From contig NZ_CP071091.1 in NCBI RefSeq assembly GCF_017301635.1, forward strand, positions 711,001 through 775,000: DNA of 64,000 bases, written 5' to 3'. Source of the stretch: Myxococcus landrumus. GTDB lineage: Bacteria; Myxococcota; Myxococcia; Myxococcales; Myxococcaceae. Below the pieces are notes generated by a model. It was not told where the DNA came from. It made no database searches and worked only from the letters and a program-made list of their open reading frames with translations. How positions within the stretch are numbered: the first letter of the stretch is position 1; every line of letters starts with the position of its first letter. Shown one piece after another: positions 33,700-43,089 of the stretch. Position numbers and translations under genes: made by a program.

Positions 33700-36600
33700 G
33701 CCCGGTGCGCTTCCGTCCTGTCGCCATCGTGGGCATGGGGTGTGTCTTCCCCAAGTCGAACAGCGTGGAGGCGTTCTGGTCGCGCGTCACGCAGGGCGGC
33801 TCTGCCCTGGGCGTGCTGAACGAGCGGGAGTTCCGCCCGGATTGGTACTTCGACGCCGCGCGCACCACTCCCGACCGCACGCATTGCCGACACGGCGCGC
33901 TCGTGGACGAGCTGGTGCTGGACGCGTGGAAGTACCTCATCCCGCCCAAGGTCCTGCGGGACATGCATCGGATGCAGATTGCGTTCATCGACGCCACCTC
34001 GCAGGCGCTCGATGACGCCCGGAGCGGCATGCTCGGCGTGTCGCCGGAGCGGGTCGGCCTGGTGATGGGCTCCTCGGGGGGAGGACTGCGCCCGGGATGC
34101 CGGGTCCATACGCGACTCGTGGACATGCTGCGCTCGTTGTCCCTGTCGGAGACGTTGGCTTCGCGTCATCCGGGAATGGCGGCGGAGCTGGCGGAGGCGC
34201 TCACGTCGCAGCTCCAGGCGGAGCTGTCGGGAACGAGCGAGACGGAGGCCACGGCCTCCTTCAGCAGCATCTGGGCGGGACGGGTCGCGAAGCTCTTCGA
34301 CTTGCGAGGGGCACACTTCACGGTGGACGCGGGACATGCGTCCTCGCTCGCGGCCATCCAGAGCGCCAGCCAGCAGCTCAACTCCGGAGATTGTGACGCG
34401 GTGGTGGCGGCGGGTTGCAGCCAGTTGCTGACGCCGCATGACCTGGTCGCGTTCAGCAAGCATGGAGGCTTGGGGACGTCGTCCGAGCTGGCGCCGTTCG
34501 ACCCGCGTTCGAGCGGCACGCTCCTGGGGGAAGGGGTCGGGGTGTTCGTCCTGCGCCGCCTGGAGGACGCGGTGGCTTCGGGCGCGAAGGTCTACGCGGT
34601 CATCCGAGGCATCGGCGTAGCGTCCGACGGCGCGAGCCCCTCTCTCCTGGCGCCCAGCACGAAGGGCCAGCTCCGGGCCATGCGCGAGGCGTATGCACAT
34701 GCGGGCTACGGGCCTCGTGACGTGCAGTACGTGGAGTGCCATGGCTCGGGGATACCGGAGGAGGACGCGACGGAGCTCGAGAGCCTGCGCTCGCTCTGGT
34801 CCGAACAGGACGGTGCGTCGCGCGTGGTGCTGGGCGCGGTGAAGGAGCTGACGGGGCATCTCCAGGCGGCCTCGGGAGCCGCGGGGCTGTTGAAGACCTC
34901 CCTGTCGCTCTTCCACAAGACGCTTCCGCCGCGACACAGCGCGGAGAGCCAGGACCTGCGCACCGCGCCGTTCCAATGCTCGAAGGAGCTGCTGCCGTGG
35001 CCCGCGATCGAGGAGGGCGCTCGACGGGCCTCGGTCAGCGCCTTCGGGCTGGGGGGGCTGAACTATCACCTGACGCTCGAGGAGTTCTCCAAGGCCACGC
35101 ACGCGCGACTCGCGGCCACGTTGCGGCCACCGCGTCCCCCCGAGCCCATCGCCATCGTGGGACTGGGCGGTGTCTTTCCGGGCGCGAGTGATGTCGGGCA
35201 GCTCTGGAACAACCTGTTGGAGAAGCGCAGCGCCATCGGCGCCATTCCTCCGGAGCGGGCGGAGACCTCTCGCTACCTGGACCCGACGCGCAAGAGCAAG
35301 ACCCGGCCGTACACCAACCTCGCGGGCTTCGTCGTCGATGGGAGCTGGCCTCAGGACCGCGTCCGCGTCCCCACCGAGGTCGCGGCGCAAACAGACCGCG
35401 GGCAGAGCTGGACGATGCGAGCCGCGTTGCAGGCGCTCGACGATGCCGGGCACTCACCAGGGAGCGTGGACCCGCGGCGAATCGGCGTCGCGATGGGCTA
35501 CATGCCGCCGCTGGAGCGCGAGTTCTTGACGCAGGCGCGCGTGTACTACGCCGAGTTCGACGGACGGCTCGCGGCGCAACTGCGCAAGCGGGGCGTCGAC
35601 GAAGCCCAGGCGCGGCGCATCCGCGACGAAGTGGAGGCGGAGTACAAGCGAGAGCTGCCTGCCATCACCGAGCAGACGCTGCCGGGCTATCTGGGCAGCA
35701 TCGCGGCGGCGCGTGTCGCCCATCACCTCGACTTCCAGGGGCCGGCGATGATGGTGGAGTCCGCGTGTGCTTCCAGCCTGGCGGCCGTGGATATCGCCGC
35801 CAACTTCCTGCAGACGCGCGAGTGTGACCTGGTGCTCGCGGGTGGCATGTACGCGACGCTGGGCGTGGACGCGATGACGCAGTGGTGCTCGTTCGGAGGG
35901 TTGTCGCAGAACGGCTCCTTCCCATTCGATGCGCGAGCGGATGGCTACGTGACGAGCGAAGGCGCGGCCATGCTCGCGCTGAAGCGCCTCTCGGATGCGG
36001 AGGCGGCGGGTGACCGCATCTACGCGGTGATTCGCGCGGTCTCCGGCGCGACGGACCCGAAGAGTGCTTCCATCTGGGCGCCGTCCTCGGAGGGCCAGGC
36101 CCAGGCGGTGCGCGGGGCCGTGGCGAAGGCCGGCGTCACTCCGGAGGACATCCAGTACCTGGAGGGGCACGGCACGGGAACCCCGGTGGGAGACCCTGTC
36201 GAGGTGGAGACGTATCGCGCGGTGTTCGGGCGCGGCCGGGAAGGAAGACAGGTCCTCCTGGGCTCCATCAAATCGAACCTGGGACACCTGAACTCGGGAG
36301 CGGGGGCCGCGTCGCTGCTGAAGGTCGCGCTCGCGCTGCACCACGGGAAGGTTCCTCCCAATGCGACCTTCGCGACGCCCAACCCGGCCATTCCCTGGCA
36401 CGAGCTGCCCTTTCGGGTGCCCACGACGCCCGAGCGCTGGGAGCCTCGCGAGCACGGCGTCCGCCGCGCGGGAGTTACCTCCCTGGGTTTGGGGGGCACG
36501 AGCTTCCACGCGGTCGTGGAGGAGCATGTGCCAGCGGCCTCCGTGCTGAGCCTCCATGGGATGGCGCGAAGCGAGGTGCTCTCGAAGGTGGAGCATCTGC

Positions 36601-37565
36601 TGCGGGAGCGTCGCCGCGCGCCGAAGGTTCCCGAGGATGAGCGGGCACCTTGCCGCTTCGCCGTGGCGCTTCCTTCGGGAGCGGCTGCCCGGCGGGCGCT
36701 GACGAAGGCGCGAGCTGTGTTGGCCGGAGCCTCCGAGTCGGTGATGCAAGAGCAGGGGTTCTTCTTCTACGACGCCCGGGATTCGCGCCGGCTGCATCAG
36801 CAGAAAGTGGCCTGGGTCTTCCCGAGTCGAGGCGCGTCCCAGGCGAACAACCTCCAGGCGCTCGCGGCGCGGTATCCCGAGGCGCTCGCGACGCTCGAAG
36901 AGGCGGCATCGGCCTTCGAGGAGGTCACGGGCCAGCCGTTGCGAGACACGTCGGGAGAGAAGGGCCTCGCGAGCGACGTGGCCGAGGTCGTGTCTGGCGT
37001 CGCGTACTACCGGCTGATGCGCGCCCGTGGCCTGCGTGTCGACATCCTGTTGGGCGAGGGGACCGGGGAGTACAGCGCTCTCGTCGCGAGTGGGATGCTC
37101 TCGCTGAAGGACGCGGTGCGGGCGTTGTCCCTGCGGTCTCGGGGGCAGCCCCACACCAGCCCGGTTCCCACGCTTCCCGGCGCGAGCGCGCTGCAAATCC
37201 TCAGGGCGGGGCTGGTGAGGCTCGCCTGGGGTTCCCCCCAGGTGGCGGTCCTGTCGGCGGTGCATGGCCGCTACTACGAGGCTTCGCTCCAGGAGGGCTT
37301 CCTCGCGCGCCACCTTGCCTTGCTCGACGCGCAGCCCACCCGGTTCCAACAGCATGTGCGCCGCCTCTATGACGACGGCGTGCGCGTGTTCCTCGAGGCG
37401 GGCTCCGGCGAGGCCCTGGCCGCATGTCTCGACTCCATGCCGGGCATCTCCGAGCAGGTGGTTCATGCCCGGCATCCCGCTGGAGCGAGCGAGGTCGAGC
37501 GCTTCCAGCGCTTGTGGGCCTTCAGTGACGTTCACCGGTTGCTGCCATCCGCCGAGCGCTCTTGA
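33696..37565 (+). CDS. Megasynthase subunit: KS0 (Cys to His) - KS - decayed AT
   Basis: A 1289-residue paralogue of the protein at 19425 with the same domain order. KS domain 1 has DAGHAS, placing His214 where Cys should be, while ECHGSG and KELTGHL remain. KS domain 2 is intact (SACASS with Cys691, EGHGTGT, KSNLGHL). The AT region is shortened by about 100 residues, and its motifs are ruined: FPSRGASQ for PGQGxQ, GEGTGE for GHSxGE (Ser lost), and no HAYHS element. It therefore cannot load extender units itself and would rely on the AT at 19425 or the free transferase at 43090. Duplication followed by partial decay is the simplest history. Confidence 0.92.
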   Translation: MSPVRFRPVAIVGMGCVFPKSNSVEAFWSRVTQGGSALGVLNEREFRPDWYFDAARTTPDRTHCRHGALVDELVLDAWKYLIPPKVLRDMHRMQIAFIDATSQALDDARSGMLGVSPERVGLVMGSSGGGLRPGCRVHTRLVDMLRSLSLSETLASRHPGMAAELAEALTSQLQAELSGTSETEATASFSSIWAGRVAKLFDLRGAHFTVDAGHASSLAAIQSASQQLNSGDCDAVVAAGCSQLLTPHDLVAFSKHGGLGTSSELAPFDPRSSGTLLGEGVGVFVLRRLEDAVASGAKVYAVIRGIGVASDGASPSLLAPSTKGQLRAMREAYAHAGYGPRDVQYVECHGSGIPEEDATELESLRSLWSEQDGASRVVLGAVKELTGHLQAASGAAGLLKTSLSLFHKTLPPRHSAESQDLRTAPFQCSKELLPWPAIEEGARRASVSAFGLGGLNYHLTLEEFSKATHARLAATLRPPRPPEPIAIVGLGGVFPGASDVGQLWNNLLEKRSAIGAIPPERAETSRYLDPTRKSKTRPYTNLAGFVVDGSWPQDRVRVPTEVAAQTDRGQSWTMRAALQALDDAGHSPGSVDPRRIGVAMGYMPPLEREFLTQARVYYAEFDGRLAAQLRKRGVDEAQARRIRDEVEAEYKRELPAITEQTLPGYLGSIAAARVAHHLDFQGPAMMVESACASSLAAVDIAANFLQTRECDLVLAGGMYATLGVDAMTQWCSFGGLSQNGSFPFDARADGYVTSEGAAMLALKRLSDAEAAGDRIYAVIRAVSGATDPKSASIWAPSSEGQAQAVRGAVAKAGVTPEDIQYLEGHGTGTPVGDPVEVETYRAVFGRGREGRQVLLGSIKSNLGHLNSGAGAASLLKVALALHHGKVPPNATFATPNPAIPWHELPFRVPTTPERWEPREHGVRRAGVTSLGLGGTSFHAVVEEHVPAASVLSLHGMARSEVLSKVEHLLRERRRAPKVPEDERAPCRFAVALPSGAAARRALTKARAVLAGASESVMQEQGFFFYDARDSRRLHQQKVAWVFPSRGASQANNLQALAARYPEALATLEEAASAFEEVTGQPLRDTSGEKGLASDVAEVVSGVAYYRLMRARGLRVDILLGEGTGEYSALVASGMLSLKDAVRALSLRSRGQPHTSPVPTLPGASALQILRAGLVRLAWGSPQVAVLSAVHGRYYEASLQEGFLARHLALLDAQPTRFQQHVRRLYDDGVRVFLEAGSGEALAACLDSMPGISEQVVHARHPAGASEVERFQRLWAFSDVHRLLPSAERS

Positions 37566-37606
37566 GCGCCCCGGCCTGGAAGCACTTTTCATGAAGAGCA
37601 TGTGAG

Positions 37607-40600
37607 ATGACGACGGAAACCCAGTCAGCGACCCGAACGTCCACGCCCATCGCCATCATCGGGGCCTCATGCCTGGTGGCGGGCGCCGAAACGCCAGAGC
37701 AGCTCTGGCGCTACATCACGGAAGGGACGCCTCGCTTCGCGCAGGTGCCTTCGTCGCGCTTCCGGTGGGAGAGCTTCTACAGCCAGGACTCCTCCGACAC
37801 GGAGAAGGGCGAGGTGTGGCGGGCGTCGTTCTTCAACGACCTGGAGCTGCCCTGGCGTGAGTACAAGGTCGGGCCGAAGATGCTCGATGAGCTCCACCGC
37901 TGCGAGCTGTACACGGTGGAGGCGATTCGCCGGGCCCTCTCGGACGCGCGCCTGCTGGAGCGCCCGTTTCCCCGTGAGCGCACCGCCGTCATCATGGGTG
38001 GCTCGGAGATGGGCTACGACCCGCGCGTCATCCATCCCTTCCTCTGGCACCGCCCCAAGCTGACGGCGGCGGTCGAGGCCGCGGTCGAGGGCTCGGGTCT
38101 CCCCGAGGAGGCCCGGCGCCGCATCCTGGAGGCCGCGGAGCGCGCGTTCCACGAGGTCTGCCACCGCGAGTTCACGCGCGGCAATGTCTCCGGCATGAGC
38201 CTGTCCCTGGGGCGGGCCTGCTCCTTGTTCGACCTGAAGGGGCCACACTTCGTCGTGAACTCGGCGTGCTCCTCCGTGCTCTCCGCGCTGGAGTGCGCGG
38301 TCAACGGGCTCACGCTGGGGGACTACGACGTCGCGCTGGTGGGCGGCACCAGCCCCTACCTGACGCCCGCGCCCTTCGTCACCTTCGAGCGGATGCGGCT
38401 GCTGACGCGCGATGCCCAACCGCGTCCCTTCGACGCCGACGCGAACGGAACCCTCCTGGGAGAGGGCACGGGCTTCTTCGTGTTGCGGCGCCTGGAGGAT
38501 GCGCTGAAGCAGGGCGACTCCATCCTTGGCGTCATCCGAGGCATCAGCGGCGCGAACGACGGACGCCGAGGCGCGTTGATCAGCCCGCCCCTGGATGCCC
38601 AGGTCCGGGCGGCACAGCGCGCGTACGAGCTCGCGGGGTACTCCCCCGAAACGGTGCAGTACCTGGAGTGCCACGCCAACGGGGTGGAGTTCCTCGAGAC
38701 GTCCGAAATCACGGCGATGCAGAAGGTGTTCTCGAGCCATGCGCCTCGAAGCCTGACCATCGGCTCGACGAAGAACATGGTGGGCTATCTGCTGTCGGCG
38801 TCGACGATGCCGGGGATTGTGCGCACGCTGATGGCCCTGAAGCACCAGACCCTTCCGGCCCAGGCGCATGTGCGCCAGCCGCGCGAGGAGCTGCGCGCGC
38901 AAGGCTCGCCCTTCCAGCTCCGCACCGAGCCCGCGCCGTGGAAGGCCCCGGCGGATGGAACGCCTCGCCGCGCGGGGGTGAACTCGCTGGCGATGGGGGG
39001 ACAGGCCTACCACCTCACGCTGGAGGAGTTCGTCCCGGAGTACCACGCGCGCCTGGTCTCGCGGCTGGGGCCCGCCCCGAAGCGAGAACCCGTCGCGGTC
39101 GTGTCCTACGGCGTCCTGGCCCCTGGCGCGATGGACAGCGACACGTTCTACGAGAACGTGCTCGCGAAGAAGAACCACATCATCCGGGTGCCCAAGGACC
39201 GCTTCGACATCGACCGGTACCTCGGCCCCGAGGGGGAGATGGGGAAGATCTACTGCCCGCTCGGCGGGTTCATCGAGGGCTTCCAGTTCGATGAGAAGTC
39301 CTTCCTGATTCCCCCGACACTGGCGGCCCAGTTGGACCGCTCGCATCTCTTCGCGCTGACGGCCGCCGCGGAGGCGCTGCGCAAGACGACCGCGCCGCAG
39401 AAGGCCCCGCTGCGAACGTCCGTCTTCATGGCGGACATGCCTGGGCGTCTGCGCGAGCGGCAGGTCGAGCTGCGCATCACGTATGTCGAGATGGACACGC
39501 TCTTCCGGAAGGTGCTCCAGGAGCACGGGCTCGCGTCTGACACAGTCGACCAGCTCGCCCGCGCGGCCGAGGGGAGCTTCAAGGCGCGCATGGCGCCCAT
39601 GACGCCCTATACCCATGCGGGATACGCGGGCAGCTCGGAGGCCACGCTCATCGCCCATGTGTATGGCTTCAAGGGTGCCACGGGCATCTTCGAGAGCACT
39701 TGTGCCTCGTCGCTCGCGGCCATCGAAGCGGGCGTCGAGAACCTCCAGCTCGGGCTCGCGGATGTGGTGCTGGCGGGGGGCGCCTTCTCGGACCTGGAGC
39801 CCGACCTGTATGCCATCAACTGCACGTTCCGAGGGGTGAGCGGCTCGGGGAGTCGTCCCTTCGATGCGGAGGCTTCTGGGTTCATCCCTGGCGAGGGCGC
39901 GGGCGTGGTGGTGCTCAAGCGCCTGAAGGATGCGGAGCGGGATGGCGACACGATTCTGGGTGTCATCAAGGGCGTCGGGTCGTCGAGCGACGGAAAGGGC
40001 AAGTCGCTGCTCGCGCCCAACCCGGTGGGACAGGAGCTGGCGGTTCGTCGCGCCATGGAGCGCGCGGAGGTCGCACCCACGTCCATCCAGTACATCGAGT
40101 GTCACGGCACGGCGACGCCGGTGGGCGACTTCACGGAGATCTCCACCTACTCGCAGGTCATGCGCGGGCTCGCACCGCGCTCGGTGGGCATCGGCTCGGT
40201 GAAGTCGATGATTGGCCACCTGCACTCGGCGGCGGGAGTCATCAACCTCATCAAGGTCTTGAAGAGCCTGGAGCACCGCGTGCTTCCGCCGCAGATCAAC
40301 TTCGAGCGCCCGAACCCGGACATCGCCTGGGACACCCTGCCATTCGAGGTCATCACGGAGGCGAAGCCCTGGGCCGCACCCGCCGGAGGAGGCCCTCGCA
40401 GGGCGGGCCTCAGCGCGTTTGGCATGGGCGGCACCAACTACCACGTGGTGGTGGAGGAGTACGTCGGGCGCGGAGACGACGTTGCTCTGAATCCCGCGTC
40501 CTTCCCCATGGTGGGCTCGGTGTTGGAGCGCACGGAGGACTCGCTGACAGTGGTGCGGGAGCTGAGCCTCGAGACGGACCGCTACCTGCGTGAGCACCGG

Positions 40601-41455
40601 GTCAATGATGTCGCGGTGCTCCCGGGCACCTTTGGCGTGGAGCTGATGGCGGAGGTGGCGCTGTTGCTGCGCCCTGGACTCGAGGTGACGGGGTTCGAAG
40701 GGGTGCGCTTCCACCAGGCGGCCAAGGTCTGGGAAGGGAGGGCCACGCGCCTGGTCGTCACCGCGAGGGCGGGGAAGGTGGACCCGACGGGACGCGTGGG
40801 TGTCGCGCTCCAGGTGGACATGGAGCTGAAGCCCCGCGCGGACCTGCCGCCCGTTCGCCGCAAGCTCCACACTGGGACGGTGCTCCTCGATGCGCGACGG
40901 GGGCTTCGCGAGGAGGTCGTGAGGGTGGAACCCGCGACGGCGGCGCTCTGCTCGACCGAGGGTCGCCAGGACTTCCGGTCGCTCTACAACCGGGGAGAAG
41001 GCGTCCATCTCGGACCGCGGATGCAGGGCTGCCGTCATCTGCGCGTGTTGTCACCCACGCAGCAGGCCGCGTGGGTGATGCAGGAGCAACTGGAGGACCT
41101 GTTCTCCTTCACCACCGCCCCTCGCTTCCTCGTGGGACCGATGGCGCTGGATGCCATCCATCACGCCGCGGGAATGACCGCGTACTACTCGCTCGAGTCG
41201 CTGGTCCTCCCCGAGGGCGTGGACCGCATGCGGCTGTATGCGCCACTGCCCGTGGGCGAGGAAATCGCTGTCCACAGCACCTATCTGGGCGCGCATGAGG
41301 GCATCGCGCGCGTTCGTGCCGTGGCCTTCCATCCACGGACTCGTCAGGTGTTCGTCGAGCTCGACGGGCTCCGGTTGAGCGTGCTGGGCCACCTGGGGCC
41401 CGTGCTCAAGCACATCATCGATGGACGCCTGAACGGAATGCAGGGGCGGGCGTAG
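37607..41455 (+). CDS. Megasynthase subunit: KS - KS - DH
   Basis: A 1282-residue protein. The first KS keeps its Cys (NSACSS, Cys221) and ECHANG but has VGYLLSAST at the third site, losing the second His to Tyr, so condensation is doubtful. The second KS is complete: STCASS (Cys699), ECHGTAT, KSMIGHLHSAAG. Residues 970-1270 form a dehydratase with YLREHRVNDVAVLPG (His) and ALDAIHHAAGM (Asp). KS-KS-DH resembles PfaC of PUFA synthases, which sets chain length and makes double bonds. A 41-base gap separates it from the previous gene. With three dehydratase-like domains, one KR and no ER in the locus, an unsaturated product is likely. Confidence 0.92.
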   Translation: MTTETQSATRTSTPIAIIGASCLVAGAETPEQLWRYITEGTPRFAQVPSSRFRWESFYSQDSSDTEKGEVWRASFFNDLELPWREYKVGPKMLDELHRCELYTVEAIRRALSDARLLERPFPRERTAVIMGGSEMGYDPRVIHPFLWHRPKLTAAVEAAVEGSGLPEEARRRILEAAERAFHEVCHREFTRGNVSGMSLSLGRACSLFDLKGPHFVVNSACSSVLSALECAVNGLTLGDYDVALVGGTSPYLTPAPFVTFERMRLLTRDAQPRPFDADANGTLLGEGTGFFVLRRLEDALKQGDSILGVIRGISGANDGRRGALISPPLDAQVRAAQRAYELAGYSPETVQYLECHANGVEFLETSEITAMQKVFSSHAPRSLTIGSTKNMVGYLLSASTMPGIVRTLMALKHQTLPAQAHVRQPREELRAQGSPFQLRTEPAPWKAPADGTPRRAGVNSLAMGGQAYHLTLEEFVPEYHARLVSRLGPAPKREPVAVVSYGVLAPGAMDSDTFYENVLAKKNHIIRVPKDRFDIDRYLGPEGEMGKIYCPLGGFIEGFQFDEKSFLIPPTLAAQLDRSHLFALTAAAEALRKTTAPQKAPLRTSVFMADMPGRLRERQVELRITYVEMDTLFRKVLQEHGLASDTVDQLARAAEGSFKARMAPMTPYTHAGYAGSSEATLIAHVYGFKGATGIFESTCASSLAAIEAGVENLQLGLADVVLAGGAFSDLEPDLYAINCTFRGVSGSGSRPFDAEASGFIPGEGAGVVVLKRLKDAERDGDTILGVIKGVGSSSDGKGKSLLAPNPVGQELAVRRAMERAEVAPTSIQYIECHGTATPVGDFTEISTYSQVMRGLAPRSVGIGSVKSMIGHLHSAAGVINLIKVLKSLEHRVLPPQINFERPNPDIAWDTLPFEVITEAKPWAAPAGGGPRRAGLSAFGMGGTNYHVVVEEYVGRGDDVALNPASFPMVGSVLERTEDSLTVVRELSLETDRYLREHRVNDVAVLPGTFGVELMAEVALLLRPGLEVTGFEGVRFHQAAKVWEGRATRLVVTARAGKVDPTGRVGVALQVDMELKPRADLPPVRRKLHTGTVLLDARRGLREEVVRVEPATAALCSTEGRQDFRSLYNRGEGVHLGPRMQGCRHLRVLSPTQQAAWVMQEQLEDLFSFTTAPRFLVGPMALDAIHHAAGMTAYYSLESLVLPEGVDRMRLYAPLPVGEEIAVHSTYLGAHEGIARVRAVAFHPRTRQVFVELDGLRLSVLGHLGPVLKHIIDGRLNGMQGRA

Positions 41456-41483
41456 GTCGTCGCGTCCCCGTGAGAACCACATC

Positions 41484-43076
41484 ATGTCATCGACACCTTC
41501 GACTCATCCGCCGTTCATCTGGGGGACGCGCGCGGCCGGCCTCTTGTTGTGTGTGCTCTCCTGGCGCCTCGGCGGCTGGGCCTTCCTGGGCCTGGCGTGG
41601 GGCGCACTGAGCCTGCTGCGAGTCCCTCGCCGTGGGCTGCTGGTGGAGCTGGCCGTGGCCTCCAGCCTGCTGTTGCTCGTGTCGTCCGACGGGCTGCCGC
41701 TGGTGGGCGCCGCGTTATCCCTGCTGGTGATTCCGCTCGCGCCGGAGTCACACGCGCTGCCCATGAACGGCGTGGACCGCTACTTCTATCTGCAGGACGG
41801 TCCCGGCACGCGGATGAACTCGCACCACTTCGTGGACATGGACGCGCCACTGGAGCGCGAGCCGCTAGAGCGCGCCCTGTCCGCCGTGTTGAAGGAGGTG
41901 CCCCTGGCTCGCTCGTTCGTGCGGGAGGCGCCGCTCGGAATCACGCGGTTCGTGGCGAAGCGCTCCTGGGTGGGGCCCACGGAGCTGCTGTCGTGGGCCG
42001 ACCTTCCCGTCGAGGCGGAGGACTCACGCGCGCTCGATGCAGCCATGGATCTGCGGCACCTGCCTCCCTGGCGAGTGATTCACGCGCCTCGGCCCGACGG
42101 AGGCTTTCGTCTCTGCCTCACGGTCCATCACAGCGCGGTGGATGGGGAAGGGGGGCTGTTGATGCTCGACCTGCTCGTGCGCCGCTACAACGAGCTGCGC
42201 GCGGGAAGGCCACTCACGCCCCAAGTCCCGCTGCATGGAGGGCAGCGCCTGCGAGACCAGTTGCGTCCTCGGGGACTGGGCTGGACGCTGCGGATGATGG
42301 GGCGGCACTTCTCCTTGGGCGACCAGGACAAGGGCGCTTCGGCCGTGCTCGCGGATGACGCGGCCGCGCGCCCGACGCACACGCGGCACCATCTGCTCCG
42401 CATCCCCGGCGACACCTGGCAGCGACTCAAGGGTGTCTCCACCGCGCGGGGCGTGAGCCGCAACGACCTGCTGGTGGGCGCCGTCTTCCGCGCCGCCGAT
42501 TCACTTCGTCAGGCGCGCGGCGCACCGGACCAGCGCTTCCGGGCCTTCGTGCCGACGAACCTCCGCGCCGCGCTGGGGATTCCGTCCGGCCTGGGCAACT
42601 ACCTGGGGATGCTGCAAGTCGTTGCTCGCCCCGAGGAGATTCGCTCGTCCGGTCTGGAGCGGCAGTTGTCCGAGTCCATCCGGAGCATGCGAGTCCTCGA
42701 GGAGTCCGTGGGCTTCATGGTCAACATGGGGCTGGTGACGCTGATGCCTCCTGGGATGTTCCGGGCGGCGCTGCGGAAGAACGACGCGGACCCGTCCATG
42801 TTCAACTACTCGCTGCTGGTGAGCACCATCCGTCAGCCGGAGGAGCTGGCGCTGCCGGAAGGCGTCGGCACCGAGCGGGTCCTGGTGCGCGGCTCCCTCA
42901 CGGGCCGCCCCTGCATCGGCGTCGTCATCATCCACGCCGGGGGGGATGTGCACGGAGTGGTCGAGTACCTCTCGCCGACGATGCGCGACGAGACGGTGCG
43001 CGAGTTCGGTGACCGGTGGCTGGCCGAGGTCGAGCGGCTGGCATCCGAGCCTCGGGCGCTGCCGGTCGCGAGCTGA
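41484..43076 (+). CDS. Membrane-anchored condensation-type (HHxxxDG) acyltransferase
   Basis: A 530-residue protein. Residues 12-95 are strongly hydrophobic (AAGLLLCVLSW, AFLGLAWGALSLL, LLVELAVASSLLLLVSS, LVGAALSLLVIPLA), likely two to four membrane helices. The soluble rest is a chloramphenicol-acetyltransferase-like fold with VHHSAVDGEGG, giving His215-His216 and Asp220 of the catalytic HHxxxDG motif, as in condensation domains, PapA and WS/DGAT enzymes. It would join an acyl chain to an alcohol or amine, here at the membrane. As no thioesterase is seen, it is a candidate for release or lipidation of the megasynthase product. It starts 28 bases after the KS-KS-DH gene. Confidence 0.85.
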   Translation: MSSTPSTHPPFIWGTRAAGLLLCVLSWRLGGWAFLGLAWGALSLLRVPRRGLLVELAVASSLLLLVSSDGLPLVGAALSLLVIPLAPESHALPMNGVDRYFYLQDGPGTRMNSHHFVDMDAPLEREPLERALSAVLKEVPLARSFVREAPLGITRFVAKRSWVGPTELLSWADLPVEAEDSRALDAAMDLRHLPPWRVIHAPRPDGGFRLCLTVHHSAVDGEGGLLMLDLLVRRYNELRAGRPLTPQVPLHGGQRLRDQLRPRGLGWTLRMMGRHFSLGDQDKGASAVLADDAAARPTHTRHHLLRIPGDTWQRLKGVSTARGVSRNDLLVGAVFRAADSLRQARGAPDQRFRAFVPTNLRAALGIPSGLGNYLGMLQVVARPEEIRSSGLERQLSESIRSMRVLEESVGFMVNMGLVTLMPPGMFRAALRKNDADPSMFNYSLLVSTIRQPEELALPEGVGTERVLVRGSLTGRPCIGVVIIHAGGDVHGVVEYLSPTMRDETVREFGDRWLAEVERLASEPRALPVAS

Positions 43077-43089
43077 CGTCACGCGCTGA

